Both the position numbers and the translations under genes were made by a program. The notes below the pieces were generated by a model, which saw nothing but the letters and a program-made list of their open reading frames with translations, searched no databases and was not told the origin of the DNA. 64,000 nt of DNA from Prostheceraeus crozeri. Taxonomy: Eukaryota; Platyhelminthes; Polycladida; Euryleptidae. This document shows, piece after piece, positions 33,875-43,019 of the stretch (its first letter is position 1; every line of letters starts with the position of its first letter). Location: the NCBI GenBank assembly GCA_907163375.1, contig CAJQUW010007819.1, positions 868,001 through 932,000 on the forward strand, read 5' to 3'.

Positions 33875-34038
33875 ACCACACCTAGCTCCAATCACATGCG
33901 TTTTCCTTTTCTTTTCCTTTCCTTCCCTGTCTTTGTCACGTGACAAAGAGTTATCACACGTGAACTTTTCACTGCGTGTGTGGAAGCCTTCCCTATGACT
34001 GACTGCCCTCTTACAAAGTCGTTCTAGTCCTCACAAAA

Positions 34039-34256
34039 CAAAGACGCATTCATCTATCTAACAAAGAGCCCGATAGTAATGCACAAATCGCAATGACTCA
34101 TTTTGTGATATGCCCCTTTTCTCGAACAAAGACACATTCATTTATCTAACAAAGAGCCCGATAGTAATGCACAAAGCGCAATGACTCATTTTGTGACATG
34201 CCCCTTTTCTCGAACAAAGACACATTCATTTATCTAACCAAGAGCCCGATAGTAAT
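34039..34256. repeat. 88-base tandem repeat at the tail of element A
   Basis: CAAAGACGCATTCATC begins at 34039, with further units beginning CAAAGACACATTCATT at 34127 and 34215. Each contains AACAAAGAGCCCGATAGTAA (34067-34086) and CAATGACTCATTTTGTGA. About 2.5 units, cut off by the B1 terminus at 34257. Probably subterminal repeats of A. Also at 44585-44801. Confidence 0.8.
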
Positions 34257-34860
34257 AGTAATGGGAAGAAGACCGTTCCAGGACAACGAAAAATTCAGAA
34301 AAATTGGTATTTTTAGAAACGCCTAAATTTAAGAATTTTGGTCATTTTTCAGGTTATGAAGACCTAAATTCATAAATTTAGGCGTTCTTAAAAATACCCA
34401 ATTTTTCAAATTTTTCAAAATCTCAAATTTGAGAATTACAATTTTTCACCCCAAAATCATGACCGTTCCATGACACCAAAAAATCATAAAAGTTAAGAAT
34501 CTCAAATTTGAGATTATGAAATTTTACTCCCAAAATCATGACCGTTCCAGGACACAACATCAAAAAAATTGGTATTTTTATAAACGACTAAATTCATGAA
34601 TTTTATCCATTTTTCAGGTTTTTAAAATATGAGATAACTAAAATTATGTGTCTAAAAATATTTCTTTAAAAATGTAAGAAACAAAAGTGGAAGAAACCTC
34701 AACGGGGACGAAAATGAAAGAAACCTCGACGGGGGCGGCGACGACGAAAATGGAAAAAACCTCAAAAATATGTCCTTCGTTATCATATGAAATGAACAAA
34801 GAAAAACATAAAGATAGAGTTAGGTATATGAAAAGAAATAATGTTATGAACAAGCGTTGA
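34257..34860 (+). repeat. B1 terminal repeat, unit 1
   Basis: Starts AGTAATGGGAAGAAGACC and contains repeated GACCGTTCCAGGACA with small palindromes (CTCAAATTTGAG; CCTAAATTCATAAATTTAGG). It runs into the first codons of the membrane-protein gene (about 34675 on). The same sequence opens B2 at 53023, which defines the element end and indicates long terminal inverted repeats of about 600 bases, as in Polintons. Confidence 0.75.
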
Positions 34861-34898
34861 AGGATGTTCACTAGTACTAACTAATAACATTAACACTT

Positions 34899-35351
34899 TC
34901 ACTTAATGTTGTTGCGCTGCTTGCTGTTGTGCTGCTTGCTGTTGCGCTGCTTGCCGTTGTGCTGCTTTTCTTCGTTAATTTGATTTATAACTTGTTCATA
35001 AGTTGGCGGCCCTGTTGTATCGACGTTGTTCGATGATGTTGTTGATTGTTCAATAATTTGATCGTTCCGTTCTTGTGATAAGGTTCTATTTAAAGAAAAT
35101 ATTACTTTCTGCCGTTGTTCAATTAAGCTTAATATTTTCTTACCAATTGTATAATTTATGTGCGAGTCTCCGATCCATTCAAAAATTCTTCCTATATCCA
35201 AGTGTAGGAATATTTTACTTCGTGCTTGCAAATATATGATTTCCCTTGTTAACTTCTGAATTCTTCTCCGCTTTGTCTCCAATCGAACAGATCTTTCAGT
35301 AGATCCAACCATTGTGACGATAAAATTTAAACTAAGATTGTAATGTGTCAC
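34899..35351 (-). CDS. B1: small protein with PPxY motif, unit 1
   Basis: Open frame of 150 codons, likely starting at the internal Met of MVGSTERSVRLETKRRR (35312). It has a basic N-terminus, a helical middle (IGKKILSLIEQRQKVIF) and GPPTYEQVINQ near residue 117. PPxY motifs recruit NEDD4-type ubiquitin ligases and serve as late domains in several viruses, so a role in particle release is possible but unproven. The C-terminal end is a Gln/Asn-rich short repeat whose length differs in the second copy (45500-45949). Family otherwise unrecognised. Confidence 0.6.
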   Translation of the reverse strand: MTHYNLSLNFIVTMVGSTERSVRLETKRRRIQKLTREIIYLQARSKIFLHLDIGRIFEWIGDSHINYTIGKKILSLIEQRQKVIFSLNRTLSQERNDQIIEQSTTSSNNVDTTGPPTYEQVINQINEEKQHNGKQRNSKQHNSKQRNNIK

Positions 35352-35877
35352 GTTTTATGAATTGTGTGTGTGTTTAAGTAGTTAGTGAAAATTATTAATG
35401 GTGATCTAAGCAAAGCAGCATTGTAGGTGAATGAAGTTTACTTGACAACATACGGGTATGACATGACGGGTATGATTAAATGTACTTGAATGTCAATGGG
35501 GAAATTGCACCGCATTGTAAATCATTTCATCGACCAAAACTCAAACCACATCCAAATCCAAAACCAAAACTTTTCTGGTTTTGGCTTGACAATCGGTCTC
35601 GACTGTCGATACTGCGATATTGTATTGAATGATTGCTATAACAACAGAATATTCCCTCAAAGCAGAGAATGAATTAATAGATTGCTTTTATGTTATTAAC
35701 GCTATGTTATTAATGTACAACCCGTATGATCGCCTAAAACAATCATGCGGTTTGAGAAATGTGGTAACAGATGTTGCTATTGTCTTAATACAGATAAAAC
35801 AATCAATATCCTCTTAATTAGAGTTTATAAAAATAAAATGGAACATTGTTAAACAATACATTTTATTCCATTTAAAA
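35352..35877. other. B1 spacer, unit 1
   Basis: No supported gene. Contains AAACCACATCC and AAATCCAAAACCAAAA runs. Plus-strand frames of about 60 codons have no domain. Conserved in unit 2. Confidence 0.4.
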
Positions 35878-36300
35878 TGAGCAACATAAATGATTTCTTA
35901 AAACAATACGGCAAACAAACCACGTAAAATTTCGATTTAAATAAGATTGCAAATCAATTAGGAATAAAGAATTTTCACATCCTAATGAGAGACAAATTAC
36001 AATTCCTAAAAAAGAAGCCATCTTTAAATTTCATAACAAATCTTCACACATCAGATCAAAAAGGAGTACATTGGTCTGCGGGGAGAAAGAATACTAGTGT
36101 AGAAAACCGTTGGTTTGAATCATATGGACTGCCTCCAACGAATGAAGTAAGAGAATACTTGGAAATGGAACATAAAATACTTTTCAAATTCAAAAACCAG
36201 GAACTACTTATTGCGGTCAATTATGTCTTTATGTTTTATTTAAATTACAGGAAGGAGTACCATCTCTTGATATTATGTTAGAATTGAATAAGGGAATTTA
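35878..36300 (+). pseudogene. B1: adenain-like cysteine protease, broken, unit 1
   Basis: Fossil of the virion-maturation protease (peptidase family C5). Recognisable parts: N-terminal MSNINDFLKQYG, a segment SLNFITNLHTSDQKGVHW carrying the His of the catalytic site, WFESYGLPPTNEVREYL, and a hydrophobic C-terminal helix region (IAVNYVFMFYLNY). This order is that of adenovirus protease and of the proteases of Polintons and adintoviruses, which process capsid proteins. A few breaks. It lies convergent with the integrase. Confidence 0.75.
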
Positions 36301-36329
36301 ATTCCTGAAAAACGTTAGTTCCAAAAATT

Positions 36330-37136
36330 AAAAATCAGTTATTTGTAATTCGTTTTGATGAAATCTGCCAGTGATTTCCTGATCATCTAAATCTTTGATT
36401 TCGTAAGTAATCGGATAAGTTTGATTTATTTTACAAACTTCAAATATTTCTTTAGTCCAATAGCCAACAAAGCCTTTTTCAAATTTATTCTTATACTTAA
36501 ATATCTTTACTCTATCTCCAATTTTAAATTTCAGCTTACGTTTCTGTAAATTCGGATTACTTTCATTCGAATAATTATTTTCGAATATTTTTTCGCATCA
36601 AATCAGGATCGTCAGAAGCATTCTTTGGAGTTTCTTCAATACCTGAATGAACTTTATTATTGTACTGATCTACAATTCCTGGTAGTATCTTCAACCATTT
36701 CTGATTACCTTGTTCTGTAAATATCTTGAATAATTTATTTTTTAGCGTTCTATTGAACCTCTCTATTACTACAGCCTTTCCTGCATTTTCAGTTGAATAA
36801 ACAGTTTCAAATAGTGGCTGAACATTTCTGTTAAAAAACTCCGATCCTTTATCAACAAACAATTTCTATGGTGTTCTATTACTTTCTTTAAAGATTTCTT
36901 CAAACGCATATTTAACTGACAAACCACTTTTGTTTTTTAAAGGCTTTGCCCTAGCGTATCGTGTATATAAATCTATAACGGTCAATGCGTATTTATAATC
37001 TTTTTCATTCGGCATATGAATAAGATCAGCACTCTAAATATCATCTTTATTAAATACTTTTACTTTCAATAGATATTTAGGCCTTCTATATTCCTTGTGA
37101 ATTTCAGACGCGTAGGCTTCAGAGTTATGATCTTTG
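36330..37136 (-). pseudogene. B1: retrovirus-type integrase (rve), broken, unit 1
   Basis: Fossil integrase. The minus strand shows LIHMPNEKDYKYALTVIDLY (first catalytic Asp region with TRYARAKPL), LFVDKGSEFFNR (second Asp), ENAGKAVVIERFNRTLKNKL (Glu region) and YNNKVHSGIEETP, then a C-terminal basic beta part (KLKFKIGDRVKIFKYKNKF, GRFHQNELQI). This is the DDE integrase that Polintons share with retroviruses and that makes six-base target duplications. A few breaks, so inactive. Confidence 0.85.
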
Positions 37137-37137
37137 T

Positions 37138-37581
37138 CTAAACCCTGTCCGAATAATATTTCTTAACAAACATTCTTTCAATTCTTTCTCTAAATGTAGG
37201 ATTTTGAATACTATCTAATTCTTGAATCATCTTCTCATCAGCTTCATGTCGAGAACTTAGGTCATGATTTCGATAAGCTAAATCGTGTCTATAAGCTGCC
37301 GCATCTACTCTGTCTATTGGTTCTTCACCTGGTTTTGGATTATTATTCTCATCTAGTCTTATATCTAATCGAGTTCCTGGACCGGTATATGAATGACCAG
37401 GAAGATGTTTTTCTTTTGAATATTTACTCCAAATAAATCCAGGAAAGTTTTCTAATGTTTTTTGTATGTCACCTCCGGAATGCTGACAATTTGAGGTTTT
37501 ATGTACTTTTAACAGATAATTCAATAATTCTAAATTAGAAATTTTTAATTTAATTAAATTTTCGGAATTTGTAGAATACAT
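37138..37581 (-). CDS. B1: parvovirus-type phospholipase A2 protein, unit 1
   Basis: Open frame of 147 codons. Residues about 58-120 read LPGHSYTGPGTRLDIRLD, then PIDRVDAAAYRHDLAY and a following RHEADEKMIQEL. The calcium-loop YTGPG, the HD catalytic pair with the downstream Tyr, and the ADE segment are the signature of the secreted-PLA2 fold in the VP1 unique region of parvoviruses, where it breaches endosomal membrane during entry. Related PLA2 proteins are known from adintovirus-type elements. Lies among virion genes. The frame looks whole in both copies, though the element as a whole is dead. Confidence 0.85.
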   Translation of the reverse strand: MYSTNSENLIKLKISNLELLNYLLKVHKTSNCQHSGGDIQKTLENFPGFIWSKYSKEKHLPGHSYTGPGTRLDIRLDENNNPKPGEEPIDRVDAAAYRHDLAYRNHDLSSRHEADEKMIQELDSIQNPTFRERIERMFVKKYYSDRV

Positions 37582-37606
37582 TTTTAAAGATAAAAAAATA
37601 AATGTT

Positions 37607-38089
37607 TTACCTAATCATACTAGGACTTAGACATATTCCAGAACCATCTTTTGTTTTTTTAATTTCAATTAAATCATCAACATTATGTAGAATGTTTTTG
37701 AGAACTCGTTTTCCTTCATCAACTAAATTTAATTTACTAATAAAATTATCTACTACTCCTTGCCCTCTAGCAACTTTCTCTAGATCTCTGTTATGACGTT
37801 TTTGTTCTTCTAATGCTGCCTTCTCTGATTTATTTTTATTTACTGCTTGGACAATACCAGCTGTCCCACCTGCAACACTTCCTGCTGCTGCTATGCCACC
37901 GATTATTAGTGGAATTAATGGGAGAATTCCACCATTCTTTTCTTCTTGTAATTTAATATTCTCTATCATTGGTTTACTTATGTAATACTTATTTTTGCTA
38001 ATCGTAATAGTTTTAGGTGTATTTTTGTCAACAATGTTGCGTAATTTTAATTCAACAGTTTTATTATTATTACTTTTCGCTTGCGACAT
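37607..38089 (-). CDS. B1: small hydrophobic virion-type protein, unit 1
   Basis: Open frame of 160 codons. A basic N-terminus (SQAKSNNNKTVELKLR) is followed near residue 70 by GGILPLIPLIIGGIAAAG, a Gly/Ala-rich membrane-active segment, then a basic coiled part (NKNKSEKAALEEQKRHNRD). Small basic/hydrophobic proteins with such a glycine-rich segment accompany the capsid gene in adintovirus-type elements and have been compared with adenovirus core or membrane-lytic proteins. Assignment rests on features and position only. Confidence 0.6.
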   Translation of the reverse strand: MSQAKSNNNKTVELKLRNIVDKNTPKTITISKNKYYISKPMIENIKLQEEKNGGILPLIPLIIGGIAAAGSVAGGTAGIVQAVNKNKSEKAALEEQKRHNRDLEKVARGQGVVDNFISKLNLVDEGKRVLKNILHNVDDLIEIKKTKDGSGICLSPSMIR

Positions 38090-38170
38090 TTTTAATAAAA
38101 CATTTTAAGTTAAGAATTTTTGATCTATTATAGTTATAAAAACAATTTTAAGTTATCAAAAATTTTAATT

Positions 38171-38232
38171 AACCGATCGGACCAAAGGTCCTCAGGTTAT
38201 TAACCAATCAACGAAGTCTTGGGCTTTAGCCT
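38171..38232. repeat. Short palindromic insert, family 1 (unit 1)
   Basis: GGACC-AAA-GGTCC and GGTTA-T-TAACC stems followed by GGGCTTTAGCC, at the very 3' end of the capsid gene and supplying its last codon and stop. Much richer in G+C than its surroundings. The same core occurs at 63864-63931. Identical in unit 2 at 48766-48827. Confidence 0.7.
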
Positions 38233-39560
38233 ATCCTAGCCATCTTTCCATTAAGAACTTCAATAGAATATTTTACATCTTCTAGCAATAAACCATAAGT
38301 CATCAATGAAGTTGTGGAATCTTTCTTTTCAATATTAATTGTTACATCACAACCAGTCTTGATAATATCTTCAGATTGTGCACTTAAATCGAAACAGAAA
38401 ACAGGATATAAATGTCTCCAATCTCCAGGAGTTAATTGTGGTTCAATTCCAAATTCTATACAAAAATTTCTATAAGCATCATATCCTTCCATAAATTGAT
38501 TATTGGTATCATCGAATCTTAATGGATCAATTGGATATCGGATTTGATTTAAAGCAACTTGTAAACTTCGAATTGTATTAATATGAAAAAGATTGTTGTT
38601 CTTATCAAAACTTGGAGAATTATTTCTTTGAAAAGTTAGTAAAAAATATCTTGGAGTGTTCGAAGTTCTAGTAAAATGCCAGTTAAATCTTTGTTCGGAA
38701 AACGTTACTGAACTAGCAGTACGCTTTAGAAAATTTATTGGAATTGGTTTGTTAGTATTTAATATATTTGCAATAGTTAATTCGACCTCTAAACTAGGAG
38801 TAATATGTTTAATCCACCATTCAAATCTATCAATTTTTAGATATGCTTTTTTCCAGTCTTACCATAAAAGATTAATTCATTATTTGCTGTGCGACGAATT
38901 ATTAATTTAAATTTTTATTTGACATGATATTTTGTCATAATCCAAATATCCGAATAATGGAGACAATGACCAATTAACTGTCTGTTTACTTTTCTTGTTA
39001 AATTCACGTCTTTCTTTATATGCACTATTGTTTGTTTTATTAAAATGTTTTGCAATATTTTCTACATCTTTCGCAATTCCTGCTATATCTGTTCCAGCGT
39101 GAGTTAAATCATCAACAATTATACCATCATTAGTATCAGGAAACCAACCTTCGATTTCATACTTTTTATTATTTTCACCAATTGTTACAAATCTAAGCAT
39201 TGTATCAATTACACCTGGAGAATCACTTATTGTTTCTATATTTTGAGTTGCAACATCTAAACGCATTTGTGTAAATAATCTTGGAAAAAAAATATTCTCT
39301 AATGCAATATTATCGGTATCTGGTAATGGTGTTGTAAAATTGGCATCACTATATAAAGAATATTCACAGTGTAAAAGGGAACCAGGTAGATATATATAAC
39401 TTTGCTGATTATCAACTTCAAAGATTAAATCTCTTCCAGTATTTACTCTACTGGAAGATCCGGGATTCATAGCAATACTTATATAGTCATTCTTTTTTTG
39501 ATAATAACTGACGAACGGAGGATCGTCTAATCTAAATTTGCCTTCGATAACAGAAGACAT
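38226..39560 (-). pseudogene. B1: double-jelly-roll major capsid protein, broken, unit 1
   Basis: Fossil capsid gene of about 445 codons. N-terminal half: FRLDDPPFVSY, NPGSSSRVNTG, SYIYLPGSLLHCEYSLYSD, PRLFTQMRLDVATQNIETIS, then WFPDTNDGIIVDDL. C-terminal half: TANTPRYFLLTFQ (in that region), PGDWRHLYPVFCFDLSAQSE and TSLMTYGLLLEDVKYSIEVL. This is the double-jelly-roll capsid of Polinton/adintovirus-like elements; the protein forms the pseudo-hexameric shell units. A few breaks in this copy and in the second (48821-50156). Its placement next to protease, penton and ATPase genes supports virion origin. Confidence 0.85.
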
Positions 39561-39656
39561 TTATAAAAAAATAATTTGACTTTTTTGTTTTTTCTCACAC
39601 ACAGAAAAAGTTTTACTAAAAAAATTTTACTAAAAAAATTTTTCTAAAATAAAATT

Positions 39657-40154
39657 TTAGAATTTTGCTAAACCAGCTCCGCTGTTAACACCATTGCCTC
39701 TTATTTCTTCAATTGAACGAACCGTAGGTTCTATGGCTACGCCTGATTTCTTCTCATGTTTACTATCAGACCCTGCAGCTATGTTAGCAATTTTGTTTTT
39801 TGTTTCCTCTGAAAGTTTTTTTAAATTTTTTAGTTCTTCAGAATCATTCCTAAGTTTACGAATGGTTTCTAGTTGTTTTAATTCGTTTTGAGACTTAACA
39901 GCATTTGATATTGCACTAGCTGTACTACCTATAGCAGCTGCTCCTTTTGCAGCAGATGTAATCAAGCATTTATTATTTTTAATTAAGTTAACGATACTTC
40001 TAACATTATCACTGATGCCAGAAAAGATGCCAGCTCCTTCTTTTTGAATAGTTTCTACATTGTTATAATGGTAAACAGATTTCATGGATGGTTCATGAGC
40101 AATTTTATTATTTGAAGCAAAATGTTTAGGATTGTGTTTATAAATTATAGGCAT
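39657..40154 (-). CDS. B1: virion-type protein with Ala/Ser-rich hydrophobic segment, unit 1
   Basis: Open frame of 165 codons, MPIIYKHNPKHFASN at the start, a hydrophobic central part (ITSAAKGAAAIGSTASAISN) and a charged helix (SEELKNLKKLSEETKNK). It resembles the pair protein at 37607-38089 in layout. Function unknown; probably a minor virion component by position between the capsid and fibre genes. The gene start recurs at 63987 in B2. Confidence 0.55.
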   Translation of the reverse strand: MPIIYKHNPKHFASNNKIAHEPSMKSVYHYNNVETIQKEGAGIFSGISDNVRSIVNLIKNNKCLITSAAKGAAAIGSTASAISNAVKSQNELKQLETIRKLRNDSEELKNLKKLSEETKNKIANIAAGSDSKHEKKSGVAIEPTVRSIEEIRGNGVNSGAGLAKF

Positions 40155-40214
40155 TTTTTAGGATTAAATTTGACTTTTGGAAAAAAACATTTACGTTAAG
40201 ATTTACGTGCATCA

Positions 40215-41101
40215 TCAAGATTTGCGTGTGTGAATGGACAACAACTTCGTGATAACTTTATTAATTTTCTGTTGCACTTTATCTATTGCGTCAAGCAGCG
40301 TGTGATGTATTTTAATTTCTTTTCTATTAACTTGCATTTTCTGCTGATTCATCTTCAACGCCGTTTTAAGAGCATTCAATTGAACTTTAAGAACATCTAA
40401 CTGATTTTTAACAGCATCTAACTGTTCTTTATTTCCTTTAGAGTTTTCTTGTAAACTTTTCTTTAATTCATTTTCTAAATTGATTTTAAGAGTTTTCATT
40501 TTATCAACTTTTTGATTAAGTGAGTTTACTTCATTTATTATTCTATTTATCTTTTTCATTTGTTGAGTAATTTTAGAACTTAATTCATCAACACTTTTTT
40601 GGAATATAATTTGTAACTGCTTTAAATTTTTTTTAATTCTTTCAGGAACTTTTTCTATTTCATCTTCTAATTGTTCTTTCAATAGTTGTATCTGATGTTT
40701 ATTTTTAATGACTGCAGATTTTAACTTTATAGAAAGTATTATTAAAATTTTTGATTGTTCTGAAATCTTTTTAAAAAGTTTGCTATATCTGCTTCTAGCT
40801 CTCTATCCTTTTTATCAAGTTTTAATAATTTTTCGTTTAATGATTTGTCATTAAGTTTTAGCAACTTTAATTCATTCATCAGTGGAACCAAAACATCGTT
40901 TATATATTTTTCTTTTAAGGCATTGATTTGTGCATCAACATATTGTTTATTTGTTAACTCTGTATTTTGTTCCGGAAGAATAGAAAAATGCAATGGACCA
41001 GATAAAACGTCTCCAGTTTTCATGGTATAATTTTCTATTTCTATTTCTGATTCACGATTATTCGGGATATATGCACCTCCACCAACATTTGGCAACATCA
41101 T
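40215..41101 (-). pseudogene. B1: fibre-like and coiled-coil region, unit 1
   Basis: The promoter-proximal part reads MMLPNVGGGAYIPNN, MKTGDVLSGPLHFSI and ELTNKQYVDAQINALKEK. The 'GPL...LTNKQYVD' pattern is that of bacteriophage tail-fibre N-termini. A long charged coiled coil follows (QMKKINRIINEVNSLNQKV, KEQLDAVKNQLDVLKVQL, DAIDKVQQKINKVITKLL). A trimeric attachment fibre is a reasonable guess. The region is broken in this copy. Its start is divergent from the unknown gene at 51736 (B1) and 62943 (B2). Confidence 0.6.
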
Positions 41102-41130
41102 TTTTTAAACAATAAAAAAGTAATTTTTAT

Positions 41131-41945
41131 TCTTTGGTAAAACCATGGAGGATGTAAGAAAGCGCATCAATTATAATTTGGTGACTGATCCTGAGGTAGC
41201 TAGAAAAATGCATCGTTCGCCACTCTTTCTATATGCTTATGCCATTACCGAAGATCTGGCCGGCATTAAGATGATAAAACCGAAAGTAGAGTTGTGCAAA
41301 CCCATCTACATAGGTCAAGCCGTTTTAGATCATTCCAAGCTTCAGATGTACAACCTCTACTACCACACGATAAAATCATGCCCACTCATCAATCATGCAG
41401 AATTGGTAGACGGGGATACTGATAGCTTTTTCCTCGCACTCACCACTAGGAAAAGAGTCAGCAAGGAAGATGTTCTGCACCAGCTAAAGCCACACTTTCA
41501 TAGCTCCAACTATCCCACAGAGCATCCGCTTTAGTCGACCTTAGATAAAGCAAAGCTCGGTTGCTTCAAAGATGAATGCGCCGGCAATAGGATAGAAGCG
41601 ATGATCTTGCTTCACCCCAAGATGTACTCTATGAAGTTAAAATCATCAGAGCCTTCCATAAAATGGGCGAAAGGCATCTCGAAGTCCATCGTTAGGAAAA
41701 TGACACATAGAGACTATCGAGATGCCATAAATTCAACTTAAAAAAGTTCAGTCAATATGACGATTTTAAAATCAAAGGTACACGAAGTCACGACAACAAC
41801 GTTTAGGAAACGGGCACTCTCTGCTTGGGAAGACAAGCGATGCTGGATGAGTCCTAACCACTCATTACCGCATGGCCATCCAGACACACATCCACCTCCA
41901 CCCAAGAAACAGAAACTTTCTCTTCCTAAGTCCGACGATGTATGA
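41131..41945 (+). pseudogene. Element A polymerase 3' end, unit 2
   Basis: Begins in motif B and carries motif C (DGDTDSFFL) and the C-terminal WEDKRCWMSP box. A truncated duplicate of 30585-31399, brought next to B1's fibre leader by the duplication. Confidence 0.9.
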
Positions 41946-42310
41946 TGATGTATGCTTCCTCTCTGTTGTGGTTAATGTTTTGTTTTTCTCAACATAGCGT
42001 TTTCCATGGGATGTTGTAAGTGAGTGCCTTGTAACATGCGTCCAACTCCTGATCACAACATATCATCGATGGGGTATCCAGTGCTTTTACTGACTTTGTT
42101 TTGTCCCTGTACAGTTTCCGGCACATCAGTGACTTTGCTTTCTCCGCACGCATCAGTGACTTTGTTTTCTCCCTGCACATCAGTGACTTTGTTTTCTCCG
42201 TGTATAGTATTAACTATGTGTAACTGTGATGTACATATCATGTACAGACTGTCTCGTTTTTCTTTTGACATAAAGATGGGATCCACACTCAATAGACAGA
42301 AGTAAAAGTT

Positions 42311-42771
42311 TTGATCATTTTGTAAGATGGGTAGGGTTAGAAATAAAAATGATGATTGTGAAGTTTGAATTAATGTTAGAATTATTTCAGAGTTTGCAAG
42401 ATAGGTAAAGTATAAAATAAAGTAACAAGCATTTCAATGTTTGTAAGATAGGTAAAGCATAAAATAAAGTTAGAATCATCTCACTGTTTGTAAAGTTAGA
42501 AATAAAGTAGTTGTTTGTAATGTTAGGAATAATGTCATTCACAAATGGTTAAGTTAATAAATGTACTATACACTAATAGTTAACATTCACTTGTGTTATA
42601 TAAAACCCTAAATCTCGAAATCCAACCGTAGGTAACCCATCCCCATAGATTATGGACTTAAGCAATTTATAGGTAAATTATAAAATATAGTGACAAGCAT
42701 TTCACTGTTTGCAAGATAGGTAAAGTATAAAATAAAGTCATGGCCATGTCAGAGTTTGTAAGTTAAAAAGT
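42311..42771 (+). repeat. AATAAA-rich repeats of element A, unit 2
   Basis: Copy of 31765-32225; the 27-base tandem repeat precedes it at 42096-42204. Confidence 0.6.
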
Positions 42772-43019
42772 TAACATCCTCAAGTTCCCAACGAATGTAA
42801 CATCATGAAAATTTCTTCGGCTTAGGAAACATCAACGACTTTGCTGACTCATGTCTATAAATAGCTCTGACTCCTTAAGTGGTAAAGCACCAGTCAGCTA
42901 GATAAGAACCTAATCAGTCTTGTTCAACCTTTTCACCTACACGTGTGTGGGCGTGCCACTTCCGAATCAGAGCAGCAGGAAAGAGTTAAGTTTCATAAAA
43001 TATACAATGATTACAAGTT

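Larger units (their letters stand above)
22385..34256 (+). mobile_element. Element A: fossil Polinton/adintovirus-like element
   Basis: Stretch defined by a broken protein-primed family-B DNA polymerase, C2H2 fingers, coiled-coil and minus-strand ORFs, several TATA promoters and short GT-AG introns. Its base composition is more balanced than the A+T-rich element B. The left limit is a guess, set where the tandem repeat stops and promoter-like sequence begins. The right limit is where B1's terminal repeat starts. No capsid gene of A is recognisable, so it is either incomplete or its structural genes are too diverged. It carries several breaks. Its 3' part is duplicated at 41131-44801. The polymerase is old, but the duplication is young. 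Confidence 0.6.
30585..41130. repeat. Tandem duplication, unit 1 (10.55 kb)
   Basis: Runs from within A's polymerase, across A's tail, into B1 up to the leader of its fibre gene. Unit 2 (41131-51723) repeats it at an offset of 10546 bases through the A part, rising to about 10595 in the B part because unit 2 has extra terminal-repeat copies. About seven differences were counted over the first 800 bases, so the copies are nearly identical. The junction at 41128-41131 joins B1's leader (TAATTTTT) to A's polymerase (TCTTTGG) with no longer shared sequence. Confidence 0.95.

Noticed and set aside
34039-34256. CRISPR-like array
   Set aside because: The 88-base units are near-identical along their length, with no variable spacers, and lie in a eukaryotic element.
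35490-35817. Two plus-strand frames of about 60 codons in the B1 spacer
   Set aside because: Conserved between units only because the units are recent copies; no domain, odd composition.
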